Below, piece after piece: positions 37,830 through 46,153 of a stretch of 64,000 nt of DNA. The position numbers and the translations under genes were made by a program. The DNA is from Streptomyces sp. NK08204 (GTDB taxonomy: Bacteria; Actinomycetota; Actinomycetes; Streptomycetales; Streptomycetaceae). The notes beneath the pieces are model-generated. The model was not told the DNA's origin, ran no database searches, and was given only the letters and a program-made list of their open reading frames with translations. Every line of letters begins with the position of its first letter. Positions within the stretch are counted from its first letter, which is position 1. Location: positions 699,906 to 763,905 of the forward strand of contig NZ_JAINVF010000001.1 in assembly GCF_020400585.1 (NCBI RefSeq). Reading direction: 5' to 3'.

Positions 37830-38552
37830 TCACACCGTGCGGGTCTGCGCCCCTGACGTGGAGATGGGCGGAGGCGTACGGGTCCTGGAGGACACGTCGG
37901 TGGTCGCCATCCGGACGGCCTCCAGCAGCGAGTCGACCACGGGCCAGCCCGTGCGGGCCAGGGCGGTCCGGTCCTGTACGCCGCCGGTGTGCAGGACGGC
38001 ACGGACGCCCGCGCGCCGTGCGGCGTCGCCGTCGTCCCCGGTGTCGCCGACCAGGACGATCCGGCCGGCCGTCACGCCCGCCTGGGCCAGCAGGCCCATG
38101 TGGTCCAGCAGACGCCGGTGCTTGCCGCCGGCCGCGTCCCCCGTGCGCCCGGTGACCAGCGCGAACCGTCCCGCCAGCCCATGCTCGGCCAAGGCCTTGA
38201 CCAGGGCGTCCTCGGGGTGGAGGGACAGCAGGGACTGGGTCGCTCCACGCTCCTCGGCCAGGGCGAGGGCTTCCCGTGCGTCGGCTGCGAGGGCGCAGCG
38301 CCTGCTCCGGTAGTGCTCGTGGTAGGCGGCCCCCATCCGTTTCATGGTGTCCTGGCCCGGCACCACGCCGTGGGTGCGCTGGATCAGTTCCGTGGCGGAC
38401 AGGGAGAAGGCCGCGCGGTAGCGGTCGTGCGAGACGGCGGCCAGACCGGCCGTGCGATAGGCGGCGTTCATGGCGTCCGCGATCAACGCGGCATCGTCGA
38501 GGAGCGTGCCGTTCCAGTCCCACACCACGTGGGGTCGCGCATCTGTGTCCAT
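37830..38552 (-). CDS. HAD-family hydrolase (phosphoglycolate phosphatase-like)
   Basis: 240 residues from ATG 38552. Motif I is VVWDWNGTLLDD; the second acidic residue of DxD is Asn, a variant found throughout the WDWNGTL subgroup. Motif II SLLSLH, motif III lysine region GDAAGGKHRRL and motif IV VLVGDTGDDGDAARRAG follow. It probably removes phosphate from a small metabolite. It lies downstream of the alpha-glucosidase gene on the same strand but a strong terminator separates them. Confidence 0.8.
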   Translation of the reverse strand: MDTDARPHVVWDWNGTLLDDAALIADAMNAAYRTAGLAAVSHDRYRAAFSLSATELIQRTHGVVPGQDTMKRMGAAYHEHYRSRRCALAADAREALALAEERGATQSLLSLHPEDALVKALAEHGLAGRFALVTGRTGDAAGGKHRRLLDHMGLLAQAGVTAGRIVLVGDTGDDGDAARRAGVRAVLHTGGVQDRTALARTGWPVVDSLLEAVRMATTDVSSRTRTPPPISTSGAQTRTV

Positions 38553-38592
38553 GCGGGGGAAGTTCCTCACTGCGGCGGGAAGAAGGAGCGGT

Positions 38593-38621
38593 GGCGCGAC
38601 CGGGGGCCGCCCGGTCGCGCC
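38593..38621 (-). terminator. Hairpin terminator after the alpha-glucosidase gene
   Basis: A perfect 12-base-pair stem (38593-38604 with 38610-38621) with a five-base loop begins 20 bases past the stop of the GH13 gene. It isolates this gene from the HAD gene downstream. Confidence 0.8.
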
Positions 38622-38641
38622 GTGCTCGGGTCGAGGTGCGG

Positions 38642-40327
38642 TCAGACCGTCCACCAGACGGTGGTGTCCGATTCGATCACCGCGGTCGGCCCCTCCGGAC
38701 CGGCGCCGGTGGAGGCGAGCAGCACCGTGCCGGGGGCCGCTATCTCGACCGGCGCTCCGGTGATGTTGGTGATGCAGACGAACGAGCCCTCGGCGCTGTC
38801 GCGGCGGAAGGCGACCACGCCCGCAGGGGCGTCCAGCCAGGTGACCTCGTCGCCGGCGCCGAGCGCCGGGTGCTGCCGGCGGATCGCCAGGGCGCTGCGG
38901 TAGAGCTCGAGGGTGGAGGTGGGGTCGCCGGTCTGCGCCTCGACGCTGAGCGAGCCCCACTCGGAAGGCTGGGGCAGCCAGCTGCCACCGCTGCCGAAGC
39001 CGTAGGAACTGCCCTCGACGGTCCACGGGATGGGCACCCGGCAGCCGTCGCGGAAGCCGTCCTGGCCGGAGGCCCGGAAGAAGGAGGGGTCCTGACGGAC
39101 CTCGTCGGGCAGGTCGGTGACCTCGGGCAGGCCGAGCTCCTCGCCCTGGTAGACGTAGGCGGAACCGGGCAGCGCGAGCATCAGCATGGTGGCGGCGCGG
39201 GCGCGGCGCAGGCCGAGTTCGCGGTCGCCCGGGGAGCGCATCTGGGTTCCCTGACCGGGCGGGTTGCCGAACCGGGTGGCGTGCCGGGTGACGTCATGGT
39301 TGGACAGCACCCAGGTGGCCGGGGCACCGACCGAGCGCATCGCGTCCAGCGAGACGTCGATCACCTCGCGCAGCGCGGCCGCGTCCCAGTCGGTCCCGAG
39401 GTACTGGAAGTTGAAGGCCTGGTGCAGCTCGTCGGGGCGGACGTACTTGGCCGTGCTGGTGACGGTCGGGGTCCATGCCTCGGCGACGAAGATACGGTCG
39501 CTGCCGTACTCGTTGAGCACACGGCGCCACTCGCGGTAGATCTCGTGGACACCGTCCTGGTCGAAGAACGGCATGGCGTCGTTGCCGAGCAGCTTGAGCT
39601 GATCCCTGCTGCCGATGTCGGGCAGGCCGTCGGCCTTGATCATGCCGTGCGCGACGTCGATGCGGATGCCGTCGATGCCACGGTCGAACCAGAAGCGCAG
39701 GATCGAGCGGAACTCGTCGCGTACGGCCGGGTGTTCCCAGTTGAAGTCGGGCTGCTCGGGGGCGAACAGGTGCAGGTACCACTCGCCGTCCTCGACACGG
39801 GTCCAGGCGGGACCGCCGAAGATGGACTCCCAGTCGTTGGGCGGCAGTTCGCCGTTCTCCCCCTTGCCCTTGCGGAAGTGGTAGCGCTCGCGCAGCGGGG
39901 AACCGGGACCCTCGCGCAGCGCCTGCTGGAACCACTCGTGCTGGTCGGAGGAGTGGTTGGGCACCAGGTCCACGATCACCCGCAGGCCCAGGGCGTGGGC
40001 GTCGCGGACCAGCGCCTCGGCGTCGGCGAGGTCGCCGAAGACCGGTTCGATCCGGCGGTAGTCGGAGACGTCGTAGCCGGCGTCGACCTGCGGGGAGGCG
40101 AAGATCGGCGAGAGCCAGACGGCGTCGACGCCCAGGTCGCGCAGGTGGGGCAGGCGGGTGCGGACGCCGGGGAGGTCACCGACGCCGTCGCCGTCGCCGT
40201 CGGCGAAGCTGCGCGGGAAGACCTGGTAGATCACCGCACCGCGCCACCACTCGGGGACGGCCGGGGGGCGTGCGTCGGCGGTCGGGCTGGGGGCGGGTGA
40301 CAGTGCGTCAGCGACGGTCTGGGTCAC
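38642..40327 (-). CDS. GH13 alpha-glucosidase, catalytically intact
   Basis: 561 residues. GTG at 40327 with AGGAG upstream is the best start; longer in-frame starts would run into the operator region. All four GH13 motifs are normal: DLVPNH (120-125), GIRIDVAHG with nucleophile Asp224, VAEAW with acid/base Glu283, and SNHD with His344 and Asp345. The sequence resembles oligo-1,6-glucosidase/alpha-glucosidases that cleave maltose-type sugars in the cytoplasm. It is divergent from a related but inactive GH13 gene, sharing a promoter region with MalR-like repeats. Alpha-glucosidases are classic targets of iminosugars, which matters for the neighbouring operon. Confidence 0.93.
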   Translation of the reverse strand: MTQTVADALSPAPSPTADARPPAVPEWWRGAVIYQVFPRSFADGDGDGVGDLPGVRTRLPHLRDLGVDAVWLSPIFASPQVDAGYDVSDYRRIEPVFGDLADAEALVRDAHALGLRVIVDLVPNHSSDQHEWFQQALREGPGSPLRERYHFRKGKGENGELPPNDWESIFGGPAWTRVEDGEWYLHLFAPEQPDFNWEHPAVRDEFRSILRFWFDRGIDGIRIDVAHGMIKADGLPDIGSRDQLKLLGNDAMPFFDQDGVHEIYREWRRVLNEYGSDRIFVAEAWTPTVTSTAKYVRPDELHQAFNFQYLGTDWDAAALREVIDVSLDAMRSVGAPATWVLSNHDVTRHATRFGNPPGQGTQMRSPGDRELGLRRARAATMLMLALPGSAYVYQGEELGLPEVTDLPDEVRQDPSFFRASGQDGFRDGCRVPIPWTVEGSSYGFGSGGSWLPQPSEWGSLSVEAQTGDPTSTLELYRSALAIRRQHPALGAGDEVTWLDAPAGVVAFRRDSAEGSFVCITNITGAPVEIAAPGTVLLASTGAGPEGPTAVIESDTTVWWTV

Positions 40328-40399
40328 TGAGGGAGCTCCTCTGCTGGGGACTGCTGTTCGGCAGGACAGTAGTGCCACTTCCCCAGCGCCTGGAAGATC

Positions 40400-40418
40400 T
40401 TGCTGCAAATTTCTGCAA
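40400..40418. promoter_or_regulatory. Candidate MalR-type operator, site 1
   Basis: Two CTGCAA units in direct repeat (TTGCTGCAAATTTCTGCAA), lying upstream of the alpha-glucosidase gene. The element is related to site 2 and to the CTTGCAG-type repeats that LacI-family regulators of maltose use in Streptomyces. Confidence 0.5.
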
Positions 40419-40464
40419 CTCACGCGCCAAATGGCCCCGCGTTCGCCCGATTCTTCGGCATCGA

Positions 40465-40492
40465 CCTGCAAGTCCTTGCAGAAAATTGCAGG
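40465..40492. promoter_or_regulatory. Candidate MalR-type operator, site 2
   Basis: Contains the palindrome CTGCAAG-TC-CTTGCAG (40466-40481) followed directly by a second TTGCAG unit. It sits between the divergent GH13 genes, about 100 bases before the inactive one. LacI-type control by a maltose regulator would make both genes sugar-responsive. No regulator gene is in the window near it. Confidence 0.6.
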
Positions 40493-40574
40493 TTGAGTGT
40501 TGACGGCTTCAAGATCCATTTCCTAGCCTCGCTGCGGCGCGCCAACTCCTGACCACCGACGATTGGTTCCAGAG

Positions 40575-42194
40575 ATGCAGCATGTCCACAGCAGTGCGGG
40601 AGCTGCCTGGTGGCGGGACACCGTCATCTACCAGGTCTACCCGCGCAGCTTCGCCGACGGGAACGGCGACGGCACGGGCGACCTCGCCGGCTTGCGTACC
40701 CGCCTGCCCTACCTGCGCGACCTGGGCGTCGACGCCCTGTGGATCACACCGTTCTACTCCTCCCCCATGGTCGACGGTGGGTTCGACGTCGCCGACCACC
40801 GCACGATCGACCCGCTGTTCGGTGACCTCACCGACGCCGAGGCGCTGATCGACGACGCCCACGCCCTGGGCCTGCGGGTGATCGTGGACCTGGTGCCCAA
40901 CCACACCTCCGACCAGCACCCCTGGTTCCAGCGGGCGCTGCGCGAAGGGCCCGGCTCCGCGCTGCGCGAGCGGTACCACTTCCGTCCCGGCCGGGGTACG
41001 GACGGCGAACTGCCGCCCAACGACTGGGAGTCGGTGTTCGGCGGGCCGGCCTGGACCCGCACCACCGACCCCGACGGCACCCCCGGCGACTGGTATCTGC
41101 ACCTGTTCGCCCCCGAGATGCCCGACCTCGACTTCGACTCCCCGGCGGTCCAGGACGAGTTCCGCTCGATCATCCGTTTCTGGCTGGACCGGGGCGCCGA
41201 CGGTCTGCGGATCGCCGACGCCCACGGCCTGGTGAAGGCGGCAGGGCTGCCCGACCTCGGCCGCACCGCCCAGGCCGGACTGCTGGGCAGCGAGGCCGTG
41301 CCGTACTTCGACCAGGACGGCGTCCACGAGATCCACCGCGCATGGCGCCGGATCCTCGACGGCTACCCGGGCGAACGCATCGCCATCGCCGAGGCCGTCA
41401 CCCCCGACGCGGACCGCCTGGCGCGGTACGTCCGCGCCGACGAGCTCCACCACACCCAGAACTTCGACTACCTGTCCGCCCCCTGGGAGGCCGAGGCGCT
41501 CCGCGCCACCATCGAGCGGACCCTGACCGCCCACGGGGCGGTCGGCGCCGTCGCCACCTGGGGGCTCGGCAACGCCGACGTCCACCGCGTGGTCACCCGC
41601 TACGGCGACGACGCACCGGGCCTGCGCCGGGCCCGTGCCGCAGCCCTGCTCACCCTCGCGCTGCCCGGCGCCGCCTACATCTACCAAGGTGACGAGCTGG
41701 GCCTGCCCGAGGTGCTCGACCTGCCCGAGGAGGCCCTCCGGGACCCGCAGTGGGAGCGCTCCGGGCACACCGAGCGGGGCCGCGACGGCTGCCGGGTGCC
41801 CCTCCCCTGGAACGGCGACGCCGCGCCGTACGGCTTCGGCCCGGACGACGCCGCGCCCACGTGGCTGCCGCAGCCCGAGGCATGGGCCAAGCTGAGCGTG
41901 GCCGCCCAGACGGAAGACCCGGCGTCCATGCTGACCCTGTACCGGGCGGCGCTGCAGATCCGCCGGGAGGAAGAGGGCCTCGGCGACGGTCCCCTCGACT
42001 GGCGGACCGGCCCGCAGGGCACCCTGGTCTTCGGCCGCGGCGACGGCTTCGTCTGCACGGTCAACACCGGCGACCGGGCGGCCGAACTGCCGCGGCCGGG
42101 TGAACTCCTCCTCGCCAGCTCGCCGTTCGACGTCTCGGACGGCGAACGCATCACGCTTCCGGCGGACACGGCCGCGTGGTGGCGGGCCCAGTGA
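40575..42194 (+). CDS. GH13 pseudoenzyme (alpha-glucosidase-like, nucleophile lost)
   Basis: 539 residues, ATG at 40575, first gene of the eleven-gene operon and coupled to the aminotransferase by GTGA. It is clearly homologous to the divergent alpha-glucosidase (same DLVPNHTSDQH, ELPPNDWES and YIYQGDELGLPEV segments). But motif II reads GLRIADAHG, so Ala214 replaces the nucleophile Asp, and motif IV reads GNADV, so Ala334 replaces the catalytic-site His. The substrate-stacking Tyr of GYDV is Phe70. Glu273 remains. Hydrolysis should be abolished while a sugar pocket may persist. Likely roles: binding the iminosugar product, immunity or sensing. The frame is intact, so this is selected change rather than decay. 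Confidence 0.9.
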   Translation: MQHVHSSAGAAWWRDTVIYQVYPRSFADGNGDGTGDLAGLRTRLPYLRDLGVDALWITPFYSSPMVDGGFDVADHRTIDPLFGDLTDAEALIDDAHALGLRVIVDLVPNHTSDQHPWFQRALREGPGSALRERYHFRPGRGTDGELPPNDWESVFGGPAWTRTTDPDGTPGDWYLHLFAPEMPDLDFDSPAVQDEFRSIIRFWLDRGADGLRIADAHGLVKAAGLPDLGRTAQAGLLGSEAVPYFDQDGVHEIHRAWRRILDGYPGERIAIAEAVTPDADRLARYVRADELHHTQNFDYLSAPWEAEALRATIERTLTAHGAVGAVATWGLGNADVHRVVTRYGDDAPGLRRARAAALLTLALPGAAYIYQGDELGLPEVLDLPEEALRDPQWERSGHTERGRDGCRVPLPWNGDAAPYGFGPDDAAPTWLPQPEAWAKLSVAAQTEDPASMLTLYRAALQIRREEEGLGDGPLDWRTGPQGTLVFGRGDGFVCTVNTGDRAAELPRPGELLLASSPFDVSDGERITLPADTAAWWRAQ

Positions 42195-43501
42195 CCACCG
42201 ATCCCACCCACACCACCGTGACCAGGGACTCCTCGGGCCTCGGTGCCCTCACTGCGGACTCCGCGCTGAGCGGGGACGGCCTGTGGCTGCACACCCCCGA
42301 CGGGCGCAGCCTCCTGGACGCCGCGTCCGGCACGTTCAACCTGCCGCTCGGCTACGCCCATCCGCACGTCGTCACCGCGGTGCAGGAGCAGGCCGGCCGT
42401 GTCTCCCACGCCAGCTCGCACTTCACCCGTCCGGCCGGCGCTGCGCTGGCCACCCGGCTGCTCGCGCACGCCCCCGAGCAGCTGTCCCGCGGCTGGATCC
42501 GCGACGTGTCCGGATCCACCGCCAACGAGTGCGCGGTGAAGATCGCCCAGAAGTACACCGGACGCCGGCAGGTCGTCAGCTTCTTCCTGTCCCACCACGG
42601 GCAGACCATGGCGACCACGGCCATGTCCGGCAACGCCTTCCGCCGCCGCCACTTCCCCGCGACCGCCACCACCGAGACGCTGGTCGTCCCGGGCGCGTAC
42701 TGCCACCGCTGCTTCTACAACTCCTCGTACCCGAGCTGCCAGGCACTCTGCGCCACCCGGATCGAGGATTTCCTGGAGTACGCGAGCAGCGGCGACGTGG
42801 CCGCGGTGCTGGTGGAGCCCGTCCTGGGCAACGGGGGCAACATCGTGCCGCCGCCGGAGTTCTTCCGCGAGCTGCGGCGGATCTGCGACCGGCACGGGAT
42901 CGTGCTGATCGCCGACGAGGTGCAGACCGCTCTCGGCCGCACCGGCCACATGTTCGCCTCGCAGCGGCTCGGCCTGGAGCCGGACGTCATCACCCTGGCG
43001 AAGGGACTCGGCGGCATCGGGCTGCCGATCGGCGCGGTGCTGATGCGCGAGGAACTGGACGTCCTGGACGCCCACGAGCACTCCTTCACCAGCGGCGCAA
43101 GCCTGCTCGGCCTCGCCGCCGCCCACGCCACCCTCGATGTGCTGGAACAGCCCGGTTTCCTGGAGCGGGTGGACGCGCTCGGCGAGACGCTCGGCGCCAG
43201 GCTGCGGGACCTGGCCGACGAGGTGCCGGCCGTCAGCGACGTGCGCGGCCTGGGCTACATGTGGGGCATCGAACTGTCCCGGCCCGATGGCTCCCCCGAC
43301 CCGGAGCTCGCCCGGGAGACCATCGCCGCCGCCGAGTCCGGGCACGACCTGGTGGTGCGCGGCTCGCGCTACGGACTGGGCAACGTCGTCAAGGTCCGGC
43401 CCGCCCTCGTCGCCGAGGAGCGGGATCTGGACGACATCTGCGCCCGGCTGCGTCTGGCCCTGCTGGACGCGACCAAGACCCTGGAGAGTGACCGACGATG
43501 A
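42191..43501 (+). CDS. Class III PLP aminotransferase (GabT1-like candidate)
   Basis: 436 residues; GTG at 42191 overlaps the preceding stop. PLP-binding features: [43 protein letters not shown] with the Asp, and the Schiff-base Lys271 in TLAKGLGG. A Cys-containing insert (YCHRCFYNSSYPSCQALC) lies in the middle, as in some dialkylglycine decarboxylase-like members. In Bacillus, GabT1 transaminates fructose 6-phosphate at C-2 to begin nojirimycin-type synthesis; grouped here with a zinc dehydrogenase and a phosphatase, the same step is my inference. An aminocyclitol or other ketose substrate remains possible. Confidence 0.85.
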   Translation: MTTDPTHTTVTRDSSGLGALTADSALSGDGLWLHTPDGRSLLDAASGTFNLPLGYAHPHVVTAVQEQAGRVSHASSHFTRPAGAALATRLLAHAPEQLSRGWIRDVSGSTANECAVKIAQKYTGRRQVVSFFLSHHGQTMATTAMSGNAFRRRHFPATATTETLVVPGAYCHRCFYNSSYPSCQALCATRIEDFLEYASSGDVAAVLVEPVLGNGGNIVPPPEFFRELRRICDRHGIVLIADEVQTALGRTGHMFASQRLGLEPDVITLAKGLGGIGLPIGAVLMREELDVLDAHEHSFTSGASLLGLAAAHATLDVLEQPGFLERVDALGETLGARLRDLADEVPAVSDVRGLGYMWGIELSRPDGSPDPELARETIAAAESGHDLVVRGSRYGLGNVVKVRPALVAEERDLDDICARLRLALLDATKTLESDRR

Positions 43502-44553
43502 AGGCCCTCGTCTACCACGGCCCCTTCGATCTGCGGGTGGAGGAGCGCCCCCGGCCCCGGGCCCTCGGACCCGACGATGTCGTGGTGCGGGTGCGGCGCA
43601 CCGGCATCTGCGGCACCGACATCGGGATCGCCACCGGGAAGTACTCCGCCAAGCCGGGCGTCGTCCTCGGTCACGAGAGCGTCGGCGAGGTCGCCGAGAC
43701 CGGCCCGGGGGTGACCGACCTGCCGGTCGGCACCCAGGTGGTGGTCAACCCGACCTTCTTCTGCGGCTCCTGCGCGCCGTGCCGCTCGGGCCGGGAGAAC
43801 CACTGCGCACGCAAGCACGAGACCGAGGCGGGGGTGTCGGCCGACGGCCTGTTCGCCGAGTACTACCTGACCTCGCGCACGTTCGTCCATCCGCTCCCGG
43901 CAGGCACCGACCGCGCCGGGATGGTGCTGAGCGAACCGCTGTCCTGCGCGCTGACGGGCGTACGCCGGCTCCGGCTGACCCCGCAACTGCGCGCGGCCGT
44001 CCTGGGCGGCGGCCCGATGGGCGTGATGTACGCGTCCCTGCTGGCCCAGCAGGGCCTCACCGGTGTGCTGGTGGAGGCCTCGGCCGCACGGGCCGAGGTA
44101 CTGCGCACCACGCTGCCGGGCCTGTGGCCCGTGGTGGAGAACCTGCCCGAGGCGGTGGACCGGCTGGCCCGGCCGGGCAGCGGCCTGGACGTGGTGGTGG
44201 ACACCACCGGCGTCCTGCTGGAGCAGGCGCTCCCCCTGCTGAATCCGGGTGGCCAGCTGCTGCTCGTGGGGCTGAGCGGCGGCAGCGCCACCATCGATCC
44301 CGCGTGGATCGCCGACAACAGCATCCAGGTGCTCGGCTCCATCGACTCGCTCGGCACCTTCGGCGACGCGGTGGAGTTGCTGGCGGCCGGCGCGCTCCCG
44401 CTGGACGGGGCCGTGACGGCCGAGGTCCCCCTCGAGGAGTTCGCCCGCGCCTTCGCCCTGCTGGGCGTGGACCTGGCAGCCGGATGCCGTACCGAGCCCA
44501 CCGGCCACCTCAAGGTGTGCCTGACCCCGGCGTCCGCCGGAGAGGAGCTGTGA
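43498..44553 (+). CDS. Zinc-dependent medium-chain dehydrogenase (GutB1-like candidate)
   Basis: 351 residues; ATG overlaps the aminotransferase stop (ATGA). Catalytic zinc ligands lie in TGICGTDIG and LGHESVGEV; the structural zinc site CGSCAPCRSGRENHC has all four Cys; cofactor loop LGGGPMGVMYASL. It belongs with sorbitol/threonine dehydrogenases. In the nojirimycin route GutB1 oxidises C-6 of the amino-polyol so that the amine closes onto the aldehyde; this is the expected role here. The window's tdh is a homologue but clearly distinct. Confidence 0.88.
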   Translation: MKALVYHGPFDLRVEERPRPRALGPDDVVVRVRRTGICGTDIGIATGKYSAKPGVVLGHESVGEVAETGPGVTDLPVGTQVVVNPTFFCGSCAPCRSGRENHCARKHETEAGVSADGLFAEYYLTSRTFVHPLPAGTDRAGMVLSEPLSCALTGVRRLRLTPQLRAAVLGGGPMGVMYASLLAQQGLTGVLVEASAARAEVLRTTLPGLWPVVENLPEAVDRLARPGSGLDVVVDTTGVLLEQALPLLNPGGQLLLVGLSGGSATIDPAWIADNSIQVLGSIDSLGTFGDAVELLAAGALPLDGAVTAEVPLEEFARAFALLGVDLAAGCRTEPTGHLKVCLTPASAGEEL

Positions 44554-44555
44554 CC

Positions 44556-45467
44556 ATGACCGGCAGCGATGTGATCGTGATCGGTTTCAACACCATGGAC
44601 CTGGTGTTCACCGGCCGGGAGGCACTGCGCCCCGACCATAAGGTCTACGCCGACAGCCTGACCCAGCACGCGGGCGGGCAGGGATCGAACGTCGCTGTGG
44701 ACCTGGCCGGACTGGGGCTGGCCGTCCACTACCTGGGGATGTTCGGCGACGACGCCTGGGGGGAGCAGGTCCGGGCCTCGATGACCGACGCCGGCATCAG
44801 CGTGGAGGGCTCGGTGACCGTGCCGGACTGTCCCAACCACGTTGCGGTGGTGGCGGTCGCCACCACCTCCGGCACCCGGTCGATCGTGATGTGCAAGGAT
44901 CCGCGGCTGACCGCCGGCGCCGACCTGGTCCCGGCCGATGCACTGCGCCGCACACGTGCCTTCTACACCGACGGGCACGAGTTCGAGGCCTCCGTGGCCG
45001 CCGCCGAACTGGCCCGCTCCCTGGGTGTACGGGTCTTCGCGGACCTGGAGGTCGCCCGCGAGGACGCGGCCCGTCTGCTCGCCCACGTGGACGAGCTGGC
45101 CGCCCCTCTGGAGGTGATCCGCACCCTGGCCGGCACGGACGACGAGGCCAAGGCGCTGGCGTACGTCCGCGCGCTCGGGCCGGCCGTCGTGGTGGCCACC
45201 AAGGGCGCCGAGGGCTGCGCCGGCCTGGACGAGCAGGGGCGGCACTTCACCGTGGCGGCCTTCCCTGCCGAGGTCGCCGACAGCACCGGCGCGGGGGACG
45301 CGTTCCACGCCGGCTTCCTCGCCGCCCGGCTGCGCGGCGCCGACGTCCGCGAGGCCGCGGCCTGGGGCAACCGCGCCGGCGCCGTCAAGTGCGGGCACCC
45401 CGGGCCGCGTGTGCCGCTCGCGGCGATGGCGCGGCTGCGGGAGGAGATGGAAGGGCCCGCGGCGTGA
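44556..45467 (+). CDS. PfkB-family sugar kinase
   Basis: 303 residues, ATG at 44556 with AGGAG at proper spacing (a GTG six bases earlier is too close). The N-terminal Gly-rich substrate loop HAGGQGSNVAVDLAGLG and the C-terminal anion-hole motif DSTGAGDAFHAGF, with the catalytic Asp, are both intact. Ribokinase/fructokinase-type enzymes phosphorylate sugars or nucleosides. In the operon it might supply the phosphorylated ketose substrate, or phosphorylate the product as protection inside the cell until the phosphatase acts. Confidence 0.88.
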   Translation: MTGSDVIVIGFNTMDLVFTGREALRPDHKVYADSLTQHAGGQGSNVAVDLAGLGLAVHYLGMFGDDAWGEQVRASMTDAGISVEGSVTVPDCPNHVAVVAVATTSGTRSIVMCKDPRLTAGADLVPADALRRTRAFYTDGHEFEASVAAAELARSLGVRVFADLEVAREDAARLLAHVDELAAPLEVIRTLAGTDDEAKALAYVRALGPAVVVATKGAEGCAGLDEQGRHFTVAAFPAEVADSTGAGDAFHAGFLAARLRGADVREAAAWGNRAGAVKCGHPGPRVPLAAMARLREEMEGPAA

Positions 45468-46153
45468 GGGATCTGTTCGAACCGGGCAGGCGGCCGGCGG
45501 CGGCGCTCTTCGACTGCGACGGCCTGCTGGTGGACAGCGAGCCGCTGTGGGGCACCGCCATGGAGCTGGTGCTGCGCTCGTTCGGCCGGGAGACCGACAC
45601 GGCGGCGCTCACGCACGAGCTGACCGGGGCGTCCATCGCCCGGACCGTGGAACGCCTGCACGAGCTGGTGGACGTCCCCGGGCTGACGCAGCGCGAGGTC
45701 GAGGGGCGGCTGCTCGACCGGTACGCCGAGGCGGTGGCCCGGGAAGGGGTGCGCCCCATGCCGGGCGCGGTGGAGCTGGTGCAGGCGCTCGCCGAGGAGC
45801 TCCCGGTCGGCGTGGTGTCGAACAGTCCGGAAACGGCGGTCCGCGCCGTGCTGCGGGCCACGGGCCTGGCGGACCGGGTCTCGGCCGTGGTCGGCGCGCA
45901 CGGCTCCTGCCGGCCCAAGCCCGACCCGGAGCCGTACCTGACGGCTTGTGCCCTGCTCGGGGTCGAGGCGTCGGCGTGCGTCGCCTTCGAGGATTCGGTG
46001 ACCGGTGCGCAGGCGGCGGTGAGCGCGGGACTGCGGCTGCTGGTCGTCCCGGCGCCGGGTGTGCCGGCAGCCGCCTATCCGGCGGGCGCGAAGCTGCTCG
46101 GTTCGCTGACCGAGGCGCTGCCCGCCCGTGCGGCGGCCGGGGGACGGTCGTGA
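45464..46153 (+). CDS. HAD-family phosphatase (beta-phosphoglucomutase-like fold)
   Basis: 229 residues; GTG overlaps the kinase stop. Motif I FDCDGLLVDSEPLW (DxD), motif II VVSNSPETA, motif III lysine in CRPKPDPEPY and motif IV FEDSVTGAQAA are complete, with a C1 helical cap. It should dephosphorylate a hexose- or amino-polyol phosphate. The Bacillus iminosugar route uses an inositol-monophosphatase-type enzyme (YktC1) for this step, so the phosphatase would be a different family doing the same job. Confidence 0.88.
   Translation: MRDLFEPGRRPAAALFDCDGLLVDSEPLWGTAMELVLRSFGRETDTAALTHELTGASIARTVERLHELVDVPGLTQREVEGRLLDRYAEAVAREGVRPMPGAVELVQALAEELPVGVVSNSPETAVRAVLRATGLADRVSAVVGAHGSCRPKPDPEPYLTACALLGVEASACVAFEDSVTGAQAAVSAGLRLLVVPAPGVPAAAYPAGAKLLGSLTEALPARAAAGGRS

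Noticed and set aside
37638..37856. A 72-codon + strand gene
   Set aside because: It has no ribosome site or family match and overlaps the end of the supported minus-strand HAD gene.
40575..42194. A decayed alpha-glucosidase pseudogene
   Set aside because: The frame is uninterrupted over 539 codons, codon use is normal, and it is translationally coupled to the next gene; the losses are confined to active-site residues.
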